Source: JTS-RE9 sp964649195
GTDB lineage: Bacteria; Planctomycetota; Phycisphaerae; Phycisphaerales; Phycisphaeraceae
Assembly (NCBI GenBank): GCA_964649195.1
Contig: CAZYPK010000198.1
Coordinates: 1-8,229 of the forward strand
Length of the DNA stretch: 8,229 nt
Direction: 5' to 3'
The notes below the pieces were generated by a model. It was not told where the DNA came from. It saw only the letters and a program-made list of their open reading frames with translations, and ran no database searches. A program made the translations under genes and the position numbers. Shown piece by piece: positions 1-6,178 of this stretch (the first letter of the stretch is position 1; each line of letters opens with the position of its first letter).

Positions 1-147
1 ATGCTGAATGCTGAATGCTGAAAGCTGAAAGCTGAAAGCTGAATGCTGAAGACTGAATGCTGAAGACTGAATGCTGAATGCTGAATGCTGAATGCTGAAG
101 GCTGAATGCTGAATGCTGAATGCTGAAGGCTGAAAGCTGAAGGCTGA
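1..147. repeat. Heptanucleotide tandem array (21 units)
   Basis: Twenty-one consecutive 7-base units stay in perfect register. The consensus is A-[T/A/G]-[G/A]-CTGA and the commonest form is ATGCTGA; variants are AAGCTGA, AGGCTGA and AGACTGA. The array may continue beyond the left edge of the window. Seven is not a multiple of three, and every forward frame meets TGA within 21 bases, so the plus strand is non-coding. The format resembles the heptanucleotide short tandem repeats (STRRs) known from cyanobacteria, but the sequence differs. Its function is unknown. Replication slippage is the simplest explanation. Confidence 0.95.
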
Positions 148-158
148 AAGGTCACCGG

Positions 159-198
159 GCCGGGGCTTCGCGGACTCAGCCCCAGCCACCCAAAACTT
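159..198. repeat. Dispersed hairpin repeat, left copy
   Basis: Bases 159-191 match 8184-8218 near the other end of the window, apart from one substitution and a 2-base indel. Bases 177-198 match the reverse complement of 8143-8164 at 21 of 22 positions. The unit contains GGGGCT...AGCCCC arms that can fold into a hairpin. Two copies in two orientations within 8 kb indicate a dispersed intergenic repeat family. No coding content is evident. Confidence 0.8.
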
Positions 199-200
199 CT

Positions 201-261
201 CAAACCCCGCTCTCCTGGCTCTTCTCGCTCTTCCGGCTCCCTCGGCTCTTCTCGCTCCCCC
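201..261 (+). other. Pyrimidine-rich leader without a Shine-Dalgarno site
   Basis: The 60 bases before the aldolase start are almost entirely C and T with scattered G. They include a 14-base direct repeat, GGCTCTTCTCGCTC, at 217-230 and 244-257. No purine-rich ribosome binding site precedes the ATG at 262. Translation may therefore be leaderless or independent of Shine-Dalgarno pairing. I see no convincing promoter here. Confidence 0.5.
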
Positions 262-1275
262 ATGACCGCAAAACTCCAAGGCATCTTCACGCCGAACATG
301 GTTCCGCTGCACGCCGACGGCTCGATCAACGAGTCGGAGCTTCGGCGTTACATCGACTGGCTGATCGAGCGCGGGGTGCATGGGCTTTATCCCAACGGCT
401 CCACCGGTGAGTTTCTTCGCTTCACCGAGGAGGAGCGGAGGCGGATCATCAGGATCACCTGCGAGCAGGCCGCCGGCCGCGTGCCGGTGCTGGCCGGCGC
501 CGCCGAGGCCAACACCCGCGAGACGATCAGGGCCTGCGAAACCTATCACGGCTACGGCGCCCGGGCGGTGGCGATCGTCTCGCCCTTCTATTACAAGTTG
601 AGCCCCGAATCGGTCTATGCCTACTTCCGCGAGATCGCGTTGAACACGCCCATCGATGTCACGCTCTACAACATTCCGATGTTCGCTTCCCCCATCGATG
701 TGCCGACGATTCGCAGGCTCGCCGAGTTTCCCCGCGTCGCCGCGATCAAGGATTCCTCGGGCGACATGGCGTTCATGATCCGCATGATGGCGGCGGTGAA
801 ACCGGTCCGTCCCGATTTCGTCTTCCTCACCGGCTGGGAGGCGGCGCTGGTGCCGATGCTGCTGATGGGCTGCGACGGCGGGACCAACGCGACCAGCGGC
901 GTCGTGCCGGAGTTCATGCGGAAGTTGTATGACATCACCCTCGCAGGCAGGCTCGATGAGGCCCGCACCATGCAGATGCGGATGATCGAGCTGTTCGACG
1001 CCATGATCTATGCCGCCGACTTCCCCGAAGGCGTCCGCGCCGCCGTCGAGCTGCGCGGCTTCGATCTCGGCCCCGGCAGGCAGCCGGCCACCGAATCCCA
1101 ACGCATCGATCGCGCCGCCCTGGCCCGCACCCTGCAATGCATCATGGCGGACTTCGGCTATGTCGATTCGCCCGGCGAAGGCTGCACCCCGCGCACCGGC
1201 AACGCAGGCGCCGATCGCGTCACCCAACTTGCCGAAGGCGTGCTGCGCGAACTCCAGCGGCGCGGCGCGATCTGA
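262..1275 (+). CDS. DHDPS/NAL-superfamily pyruvate-type aldolase or dehydratase
   Basis: This 337-residue class I aldolase belongs to the dihydrodipicolinate synthase/N-acetylneuraminate lyase superfamily, cytosolic TIM-barrel enzymes that form a Schiff base with pyruvate-like keto acids. Visible landmarks are the first strand GIFTPNMVPL (residues 7-16), the substrate-carboxylate loop GSTGE (46-50), YNIP with the catalytic Tyr136, and AIKDSSGD with the Schiff-base Lys163. GSTGE is closer to NAL/keto-deoxy-sugar enzymes than to the GTTGE of true DapA. The residue five after the catalytic Tyr, where DapA has its substrate-binding Arg, is Phe141. A lysine-pathway role is therefore doubtful and the substrate cannot be named. 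The last 30 or so residues extend beyond the usual family length of about 290-310. ATG 262 is chosen because it directly precedes the first barrel strand. No Shine-Dalgarno is seen. It converges on the next gene with only 9 bases between. Confidence 0.93.
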   Translation: MTAKLQGIFTPNMVPLHADGSINESELRRYIDWLIERGVHGLYPNGSTGEFLRFTEEERRRIIRITCEQAAGRVPVLAGAAEANTRETIRACETYHGYGARAVAIVSPFYYKLSPESVYAYFREIALNTPIDVTLYNIPMFASPIDVPTIRRLAEFPRVAAIKDSSGDMAFMIRMMAAVKPVRPDFVFLTGWEAALVPMLLMGCDGGTNATSGVVPEFMRKLYDITLAGRLDEARTMQMRMIELFDAMIYAADFPEGVRAAVELRGFDLGPGRQPATESQRIDRAALARTLQCIMADFGYVDSPGEGCTPRTGNAGADRVTQLAEGVLRELQRRGAI

Positions 1276-1284
1276 TCCATCCAT

Positions 1285-1566
1285 TCATCCTTCGCCGATC
1301 AGGTTGACCACCGCCATCGCGATCAATGCGAGAATGCAAAACCCCATCGCCACGAGGATGATCACCGCGATGATCTTCGTGCCTTTGCCTTGCGGCGCAT
1401 GCCAGACGCCCTGCTCCAGTTTGGCGATCTCATCCTGAAACTGCGCGGAAACATCGACGCCATCCCCTTCCGCATCGGACGGCAAAACATCGTCAGCGGT
1501 TTCCTGCGATGCAAACCCGTCGGCTTCGGACAGAGGATCATCATCGGTTTGGGGTTCGTGATTCAT
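1285..1566 (-). CDS. Small membrane protein with acidic N-terminus and C-terminal TM helix
   Basis: This 93-residue protein belongs to no family I recognise. Residues 1-50 are hydrophilic and strongly acidic, rich in Asp and Glu. A short linker (51-63) leads to one strong hydrophobic helix at about 64-90 (KIIAVIILVAMGFCILALI...), ending in GEG. There is no N-terminal signal peptide, so the topology suggests a single C-terminal anchor with the acidic part in the cytoplasm. A purine-rich AAAGG (1571-1575, minus strand) lies 4 bases before the ATG. That site, the clean helix and the absence of a better gene on the other strand support a real gene. It converges tail-to-tail on the aldolase, so the two are not co-transcribed. 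Function is unknown. Confidence 0.72.
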   Translation of the reverse strand: MNHEPQTDDDPLSEADGFASQETADDVLPSDAEGDGVDVSAQFQDEIAKLEQGVWHAPQGKGTKIIAVIILVAMGFCILALIAMAVVNLIGEG

Positions 1567-1620
1567 GAGACCTTTCGCGTGGCATGATGAGGGAGCGACA
1601 CCAAGGTAAAAGCATATGAG

Positions 1621-1903
1621 AGGGCTCCCGCCGGGAGGACGAGGTTCCGTTGGGAGGGCGAGGCTCCCGCCGAGCCGATTCGGTTGCGACGGCCCCGCTT
1701 TGGGGGCCGGAGCAAACGAAACTCGCGCGGCAGGCGAACGATCCAGGCACGATCGCCGTCCGCGCGAGTTTCGTTTGCTTCAGCCCGCAGACGGGCTTCG
1801 CAAACGAACGGCTCGGCGGGAGCCTCGCCCTCCCAGGCGGGAGCCTCGCCCTCCCAACGGAGCCTCGCCCTCCCAGGCGGGAGCCTCGCCCTCCCAGCGG
1901 GAG
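1621..1903. repeat. Nested inverted and tandem GC-rich repeat block
   Basis: A perfect 27-base inverted repeat (1651-1677 versus 1809-1835) brackets further hairpins. These are a 20-base perfect inverted repeat (1711-1730 versus 1760-1779), GGCCCC/GGGGCC around 1691-1708, and AGCCCG/CGGGCT at 1782-1797. To the right, the 21-base unit GGCGGGAGCCTCGCCCTCCC plus A occurs in tandem at 1815-1835, 1836-1856, 1857-1875 (a 19-base variant) and 1876-1896, with a partial unit at 1897-1903. A diverged inverted unit sits at 1633-1651. Every frame yields low-complexity Gly/Arg/Ala/Glu/Pro peptides, so none is called as a gene. The block looks like an intergenic REP/BIME-like mosaic. Confidence 0.92.
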
Positions 1904-1953
1904 TCAACATAGCGGATACGCGGATATGATGTCCCGGTCGCCCCAGGTTTCCC

Positions 1954-1958
1954 GGAGG
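1954..1958 (+). promoter_or_regulatory. Shine-Dalgarno GGAGG deciding a TTG start for mqnC
   Basis: GGAGG lies 8 bases before the TTG at 1967 but only 2 bases before the upstream in-frame TTG at 1961. The spacing favours 1967. No ATG is available until well inside the conserved N-terminal region. A TATGAT (1925-1930) upstream could be a -10 box, but it has no good -35 partner. Confidence 0.6.
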
Positions 1959-1966
1959 TTTTGCCC

Positions 1967-3445
<1,479 letters not shown>

Positions 3446-3512
3446 AAGTGGCGCGGCTGCGCATTCGGAGGGTTGGCGTTCCGAAACCGATGGAGAGCCA
3501 TTTTGCCCCGAT

Positions 3513-3878
3513 TCAATGATGTGCCGCGGCAGGAGCGTGGGCGTGATCATCGTGGGCGTGATGCTCATCGCGTTCGGGCGGTTCGGGGCTTTTGAGCGAT
3601 TGGGCGATTGGCCCCAGCACTGCGGCGGCGAGGAAGAGCAGGATCGCCACCCGGATCAGTTTCCCCTGCCAGGGTGACGCCGCGGTGGGCTTGAGCGCTT
3701 CCATCGAATGCTTCACCTGGTCGCGCGCATGATCCGCCGCACCCGCCGTCGGGCTTGCCGCCCCGTAGGCGGCGGAAGGCAACTGCTCGAACGTCGCCTC
3801 TGCCGCCATCCAGCCCAGGAACAGGCCCAGCATCACGGCGATCAACTTGCGACAGCTTCGTTTGAATCGTGCGTTCAT
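3513..3878 (-). CDS. Small two-helix membrane protein with His-rich C-terminal tail
   Basis: This 121-residue protein is of unrecognised family. A basic N-terminus (MNARFKRSCRK) precedes a hydrophobic segment at about 12-29, which could be a signal anchor or signal peptide. An Ala-rich hydrophilic stretch at about 30-72 follows, then a second strong helix at about 73-95 (KLIRVAILLFLAAAVLGPIAQ). The tail, residues 100-121, holds seven His among Asp, Glu and Ala (H106, H107, H109, H112, H114, H120, H121). Such a tail could bind metal such as Zn, Ni, Cu or Co; this is inference. A GGAG site (3885-3888, minus strand) sits 6 bases before the ATG. The gene lies 54 bases downstream of the barrel gene on the same strand and may share its transcript. 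It converges on mqnC with 67 bases between. Confidence 0.75.
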   Translation of the reverse strand: MNARFKRSCRKLIAVMLGLFLGWMAAEATFEQLPSAAYGAASPTAGAADHARDQVKHSMEALKPTAASPWQGKLIRVAILLFLAAAVLGPIAQSLKSPEPPERDEHHAHDDHAHAPAAAHH

Positions 3879-3906
3879 CGGTTGCTCCGGGGAAGGGGCG
3901 GAAATC

Positions 3907-3934
3907 AGAGGTCGGAGGTCAGAGGACAGAGGTC
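3907..3934. repeat. Short heptamer repeat AGAGGTC (4 units)
   Basis: Four 7-base units lie in register: AGAGGTC, GGAGGTC, AGAGGAC and AGAGGTC. The array occupies most of the gap between the two minus-strand genes and runs into the stop codon of the barrel gene (TGA at 3933-3935). It has the same 7-base period as the array at 1-147 but a different sequence. Confidence 0.8.
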
Positions 3935-4895
3935 AGAACCGGATGCGGCCGCCGATGCGGATGAATGGTTCATCGCTGACTTCGCGGACATCATCGGTGT
4001 CGCGCACATCCCAGCCGCGGGTGAACTCCTGATCGAAGGCGAAACCGGCGACCACGAATATCTCACAGGCAGGCAACGGCCGCCAGCGGATGCCCGCCTC
4101 GATCAGCTTCTGCTCGAAGAACACCCTGCGGTTCTCATCATCATCGGTCACGTAAAACGCGCGGAACTCGTTGCGGAACGCCCCGAACAGCGTCACGCCA
4201 TCGACCACCTCGCAGCCCAGTTCGATGTCCATCGCCAGGCTCGGCGAAATGCTTCCGTGAAGAAACCAGCGATCGGCAGGGACCCAGTAAAACGAGCTGA
4301 AAGGCAGGCCGATCATGTAGCGGAACGTCTCGCTCACCTGCCGCGAATAGGCGACGCCGGGCAGCGGGATGTCGGGGAAAAGGGCCCGGTTGCCGTCGTA
4401 ATTCAGCCCCAGTTGCAGGGATGAAAACTCGTCGAGTTGTTTCGTGGCCACGATGTCGCCGCGGGCGTAGAGGGCGTCGCTGTCGCCAAACGAATTGCTG
4501 CCGGCGAACCCCACCCCGCCGATAAACGACACCGCCCAGCCGTCGCATTGGAAAAGCTCCGCCCCGATGGCGACCTGCTGATCCGCCAGCCGCTGCGGCA
4601 ACCCCGCATCGCTCGTGTCGATGTTCAGATGGTAGAACTGATACCCCACCGCGAAAGGCGAAGCCTTCTCATCATTCAGGCGAAAGCGCCCGCTCGATTC
4701 GTAAATCTGAAGGTCGATCTCATCACCGGCCCCCGAATCGGTCTTGCCTGTGTCGAAGATCGTCGCCTGCGCATCGACTTCAAATCGACCGCCTTCGTTC
4801 CAGGGCTTGAACAGCAGCGTCGGCCCGGTCTGGGCCGCCGCCGATGAAGCGACCAGCGAAAAAATCAGGGCTGCACGAAGGGTCAATGATCGCAT
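3933..4895 (-). CDS. Predicted outer-membrane beta-barrel protein
   Basis: This 320-residue protein starts with a signal peptide: MRSLTLRAALIFSLVASSAAA, with likely cleavage after about residue 21 (AAA-Q). The remainder alternates polar and hydrophobic residues in short amphipathic strands broken by Gly/Asp/Asn turns, and ends in GGRIRF. The terminal Phe after alternating residues is the usual BAM-recognition C-terminus of outer-membrane proteins. Two or three Cys occur (for example at ELFQCDGW and ELGCEVV). No catalytic motif is seen. It may belong to an uncharacterised outer-membrane DUF family such as DUF6268, but I cannot confirm that. A GAGG lies about 10 bases before the ATG. The gene is probably first in a transcript that continues into the His-tailed protein. 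Its own promoter must lie between 4896 and the pseudopilin terminator at 5032-5065. Confidence 0.8.
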   Translation of the reverse strand: MRSLTLRAALIFSLVASSAAAQTGPTLLFKPWNEGGRFEVDAQATIFDTGKTDSGAGDEIDLQIYESSGRFRLNDEKASPFAVGYQFYHLNIDTSDAGLPQRLADQQVAIGAELFQCDGWAVSFIGGVGFAGSNSFGDSDALYARGDIVATKQLDEFSSLQLGLNYDGNRALFPDIPLPGVAYSRQVSETFRYMIGLPFSSFYWVPADRWFLHGSISPSLAMDIELGCEVVDGVTLFGAFRNEFRAFYVTDDDENRRVFFEQKLIEAGIRWRPLPACEIFVVAGFAFDQEFTRGWDVRDTDDVREVSDEPFIRIGGRIRF

Positions 4896-4971
4896 GGCGT
4901 GACATCCTCAGAAAACGGTGAGCGCCATCTTACGAGGCGGTCCCGCAATGGGCGAATCACCGGATGGGCGT

Positions 4972-5006
4972 CCCAGGCACGGCGACTTCAAGTCGCCGTG
5001 CCTGGG
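4972..5006. repeat. Near-perfect 35-base palindrome
   Basis: Arms of 17 bases (CCCAGGCACGGCGACTT and its reverse complement) flank a single central C. In RNA this would fold as a roughly 15-pair hairpin with a short TTCAA loop. It lies 77 bases upstream of the barrel gene start, between that gene and the pseudopilin terminator. No T-tract follows on either strand, so it is not a typical intrinsic terminator. A dispersed REP-like element or a protein-binding palindrome is more likely. Confidence 0.9.
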
Positions 5007-5031
5007 CTCTTGTGCTCACGACATAAGGCAT

Positions 5032-5065
5032 AAAAAAATCACCCCGACCATCAGGCCGGGGTGAT
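5032..5065 (-). terminator. Rho-independent terminator of the pseudopilin gene
   Basis: Read on the minus strand, a 9-pair stem (ATCACCCCG with CGGGGTGAT, 5038-5046 and 5057-5065) has a 10-base loop and is followed by seven T (5032-5038). It lies about 30 bases after the pseudopilin stop, a textbook position. It should insulate the barrel gene from pseudopilin transcription. Confidence 0.92.
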
Positions 5066-5095
5066 CTTGAATCATTCAGATGTGCTGCGGATCAA

Positions 5096-5608
5096 TTATT
5101 CGCCACCGCCGCCACCGCCACCGCCGACGATCACGATGTCGCTGTCGTTCTCGGCATCGCGGCCGGGGAAGGCCTTGGCATAGACGGTCGCAGTCATGAC
5201 CGCCTTGATGGCGCCGGTGTCTTCGTCATACGACCAGCCATCTTCCGCCCCGCCGCTGACGGCGGACGAATTCTGGAACGGATTCGTCGAAGGCTGCTGG
5301 AGGTAGGGGCCGTAGCTGGGCGTGGTGGTGTCATCGGCCTCGATGGCGGCGCCGTTGACATCGGTCTTCGTGGTCATCTTGGTCCAGAAAGTGGCCTCCG
5401 GAGGATAGCTGCCGTTGTGCTGAACCTGGTAGAGTTCAAGCTGGCTGCGGATCGTCTGGAGCTGTGAAACCAGACTTGACGCCTTCGCCGACTCGCTGGC
5501 GCTGGTGAACTGCGGGATGACGATCGCGGCCAGGATGCCCAGGATCACCACCACGATCAGAATTTCAACCAGCGTAAAACCCGCTTTCAAACCGTTACGT
5601 GCCTTCAT
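5096..5608 (-). CDS. GspG-like type II secretion/type IV pilus pseudopilin
   Basis: This 170-residue type IV pilin-like protein has a short basic leader, MKARNGLKAG, followed by FTLVEILIVVVILGILAAIVIPQF. The prepilin peptidase site is G10/F11, with the conserved Glu at mature position 5 (E15). The hydrophobic N-helix (11-33) anchors the protein in the inner membrane and packs in the filament core. The next segment, KASSLVSQLQTIRSQLELYQVQHNGSYP (42-69), and the later GPYLQQPSTNPF and GWSYDEDTGAI are typical of GspG-type major pseudopilins. The C-terminus is odd: VIV followed by eight Gly and a final Glu (162-170). ATG 5608 is chosen over the longer frame because it starts the leader directly and has an AGGGAG site about 8 bases upstream. 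It stands alone here, with no secretin, ATPase or peptidase gene nearby. Confidence 0.92.
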   Translation of the reverse strand: MKARNGLKAGFTLVEILIVVVILGILAAIVIPQFTSASESAKASSLVSQLQTIRSQLELYQVQHNGSYPPEATFWTKMTTKTDVNGAAIEADDTTTPSYGPYLQQPSTNPFQNSSAVSGGAEDGWSYDEDTGAIKAVMTATVYAKAFPGRDAENDSDIVIVGGGGGGGGE

Positions 5609-5966
5609 GTGCTTTCTCCCTAATCTAGGAAACCAACCAACCATTCGTTCCGTGCGGGCCAACGCGACCCAGTCACCACGGCTGCATGACGACCGGCCAC
5701 ACGCCGACCGTCTAACCCTTGTTGTCAGATGATGCGTTTCATCCTCGCTTCCCGTCCGCATTCCGCATCCGGGCCGCCTTCGACACCACGCTCATCGTCC
5801 AGCCCCACGCATCACTTCACAATCTTTGTCCAACCTTCCCTCGGATGAGGCGATCACCCCGTCACAGCCGGAACAGTCGGCAAAGCCTGTTTCAATGCAC
5901 GCATGACGGACAAGGGAAGTGAACAATTCAATTCCCGATCGTGCAACCCACACGGCGCAAATTTCA

Positions 5967-6015
5967 GCCGCTTGCGGCGTGGCAATCTTTTTATAAGCCG
6001 CAGCGTCCTCGCTGC
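5967..6015. repeat. Paired hairpins with a copy near the right end of the window
   Basis: GCCGCTTGCGGC (5967-5978) is a small hairpin, followed by GTGGCAATC and a T5 run at 5988-5992. A second hairpin, GCAGCG-TCCT-CGCTGC, lies at 6000-6015. The first 21 bases (5967-5987) recur at 8008-8028 with two mismatches, so this is probably another dispersed repeat. The hairpin plus T-run could also act as a weak terminator on the plus strand, upstream of recA. Confidence 0.6.
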
Positions 6016-6082
6016 GCGTCCCGCAACCGCGCCCTCGCAGCGCCACCCTAACAAAAACTTTCCAAATTTTTCATTCTCCCCC

Positions 6083-6110
6083 TTGCAATGCGCCGAAAAA
6101 GAGATACCTT
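6083..6110 (+). promoter_or_regulatory. Possible sigma70-type promoter of recA
   Basis: TTGCAA (6083-6088) and TACCTT (6105-6110) are separated by 16 bases, an acceptable -35/-10 arrangement. Transcription would start near 6117 and give a leader of about 60 bases. The -10 match is weak, so this is only a candidate. Confidence 0.3.
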
Positions 6111-6168
6111 ACGAAAGCCGTACTCATTCGTGCCGTATCCCAACCCCTTCATTGACGCCATTCAAATC

Positions 6169-6173
6169 GGAGG
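6169..6173 (+). promoter_or_regulatory. Shine-Dalgarno GGAGG for recA, decides the start
   Basis: GGAGG sits 5 bases before ATG 6179. The later in-frame ATG at 6257 has only a weak AAAGG upstream, and the earlier ATG at 5903 has no comparable site. This supports 6179 and therefore a RecA with an N-terminal extension. Confidence 0.75.
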
Positions 6174-6178
6174 CCATC

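Larger units (their letters stand above)
5609..6178. other. Divergent intergenic region between pseudopilin and recA
   Basis: About 570 bases separate the two divergent starts. I see no convincing gene. Short frames on both strands lack ribosome sites and recognisable domains, and the in-frame extension of recA back to 5903 is unlike any RecA N-terminus. The region must hold both promoters. It contains hairpins at 5967-5978 and 6000-6015 and an A/T-rich stretch at about 6050-6075. I could not find a clear LexA/SOS-box palindrome of the GAAC-N-GTTC or CTGT-N8-ACAG types. Confidence 0.6.

Noticed and set aside
1..147. Open reverse-strand frame encoding SAFSIQH heptapeptide repeats
   Set aside because: It is open only because the 7-base unit has no stop in that direction. 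It has no start or ribosome site and is a repeat artefact.
1815..1903. Short regular repeats resembling a CRISPR array
   Set aside because: The 21-base units are directly adjacent with no spacers, and there are no cas genes. They are tandem copies of the arm of the neighbouring inverted repeat.
3708..4424. 238-codon plus-strand open frame across the barrel gene and the small His-tailed gene
   Set aside because: It overlaps two better-supported minus-strand genes that have ribosome sites, a signal peptide and membrane helices. Its own peptide shows no features.
5792..6046. 84-codon minus-strand frame in the pseudopilin-recA gap
   Set aside because: It has no ribosome site, no recognisable domain, and overlaps hairpins at 5967-6015.
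5903..6178. Upstream extension of recA to an ATG at 5903
   Set aside because: The extra 92 residues are unlike any RecA N-terminus and run through hairpins and the A/T-rich candidate promoter. The GGAGG before 6179 supports the later start.
5609..6178. Possible SOS (LexA) operator for recA
   Set aside because: I looked for GAAC/GTTC and CTGT/ACAG-type palindromes upstream of recA and found no convincing match. LexA sites in this group may differ.
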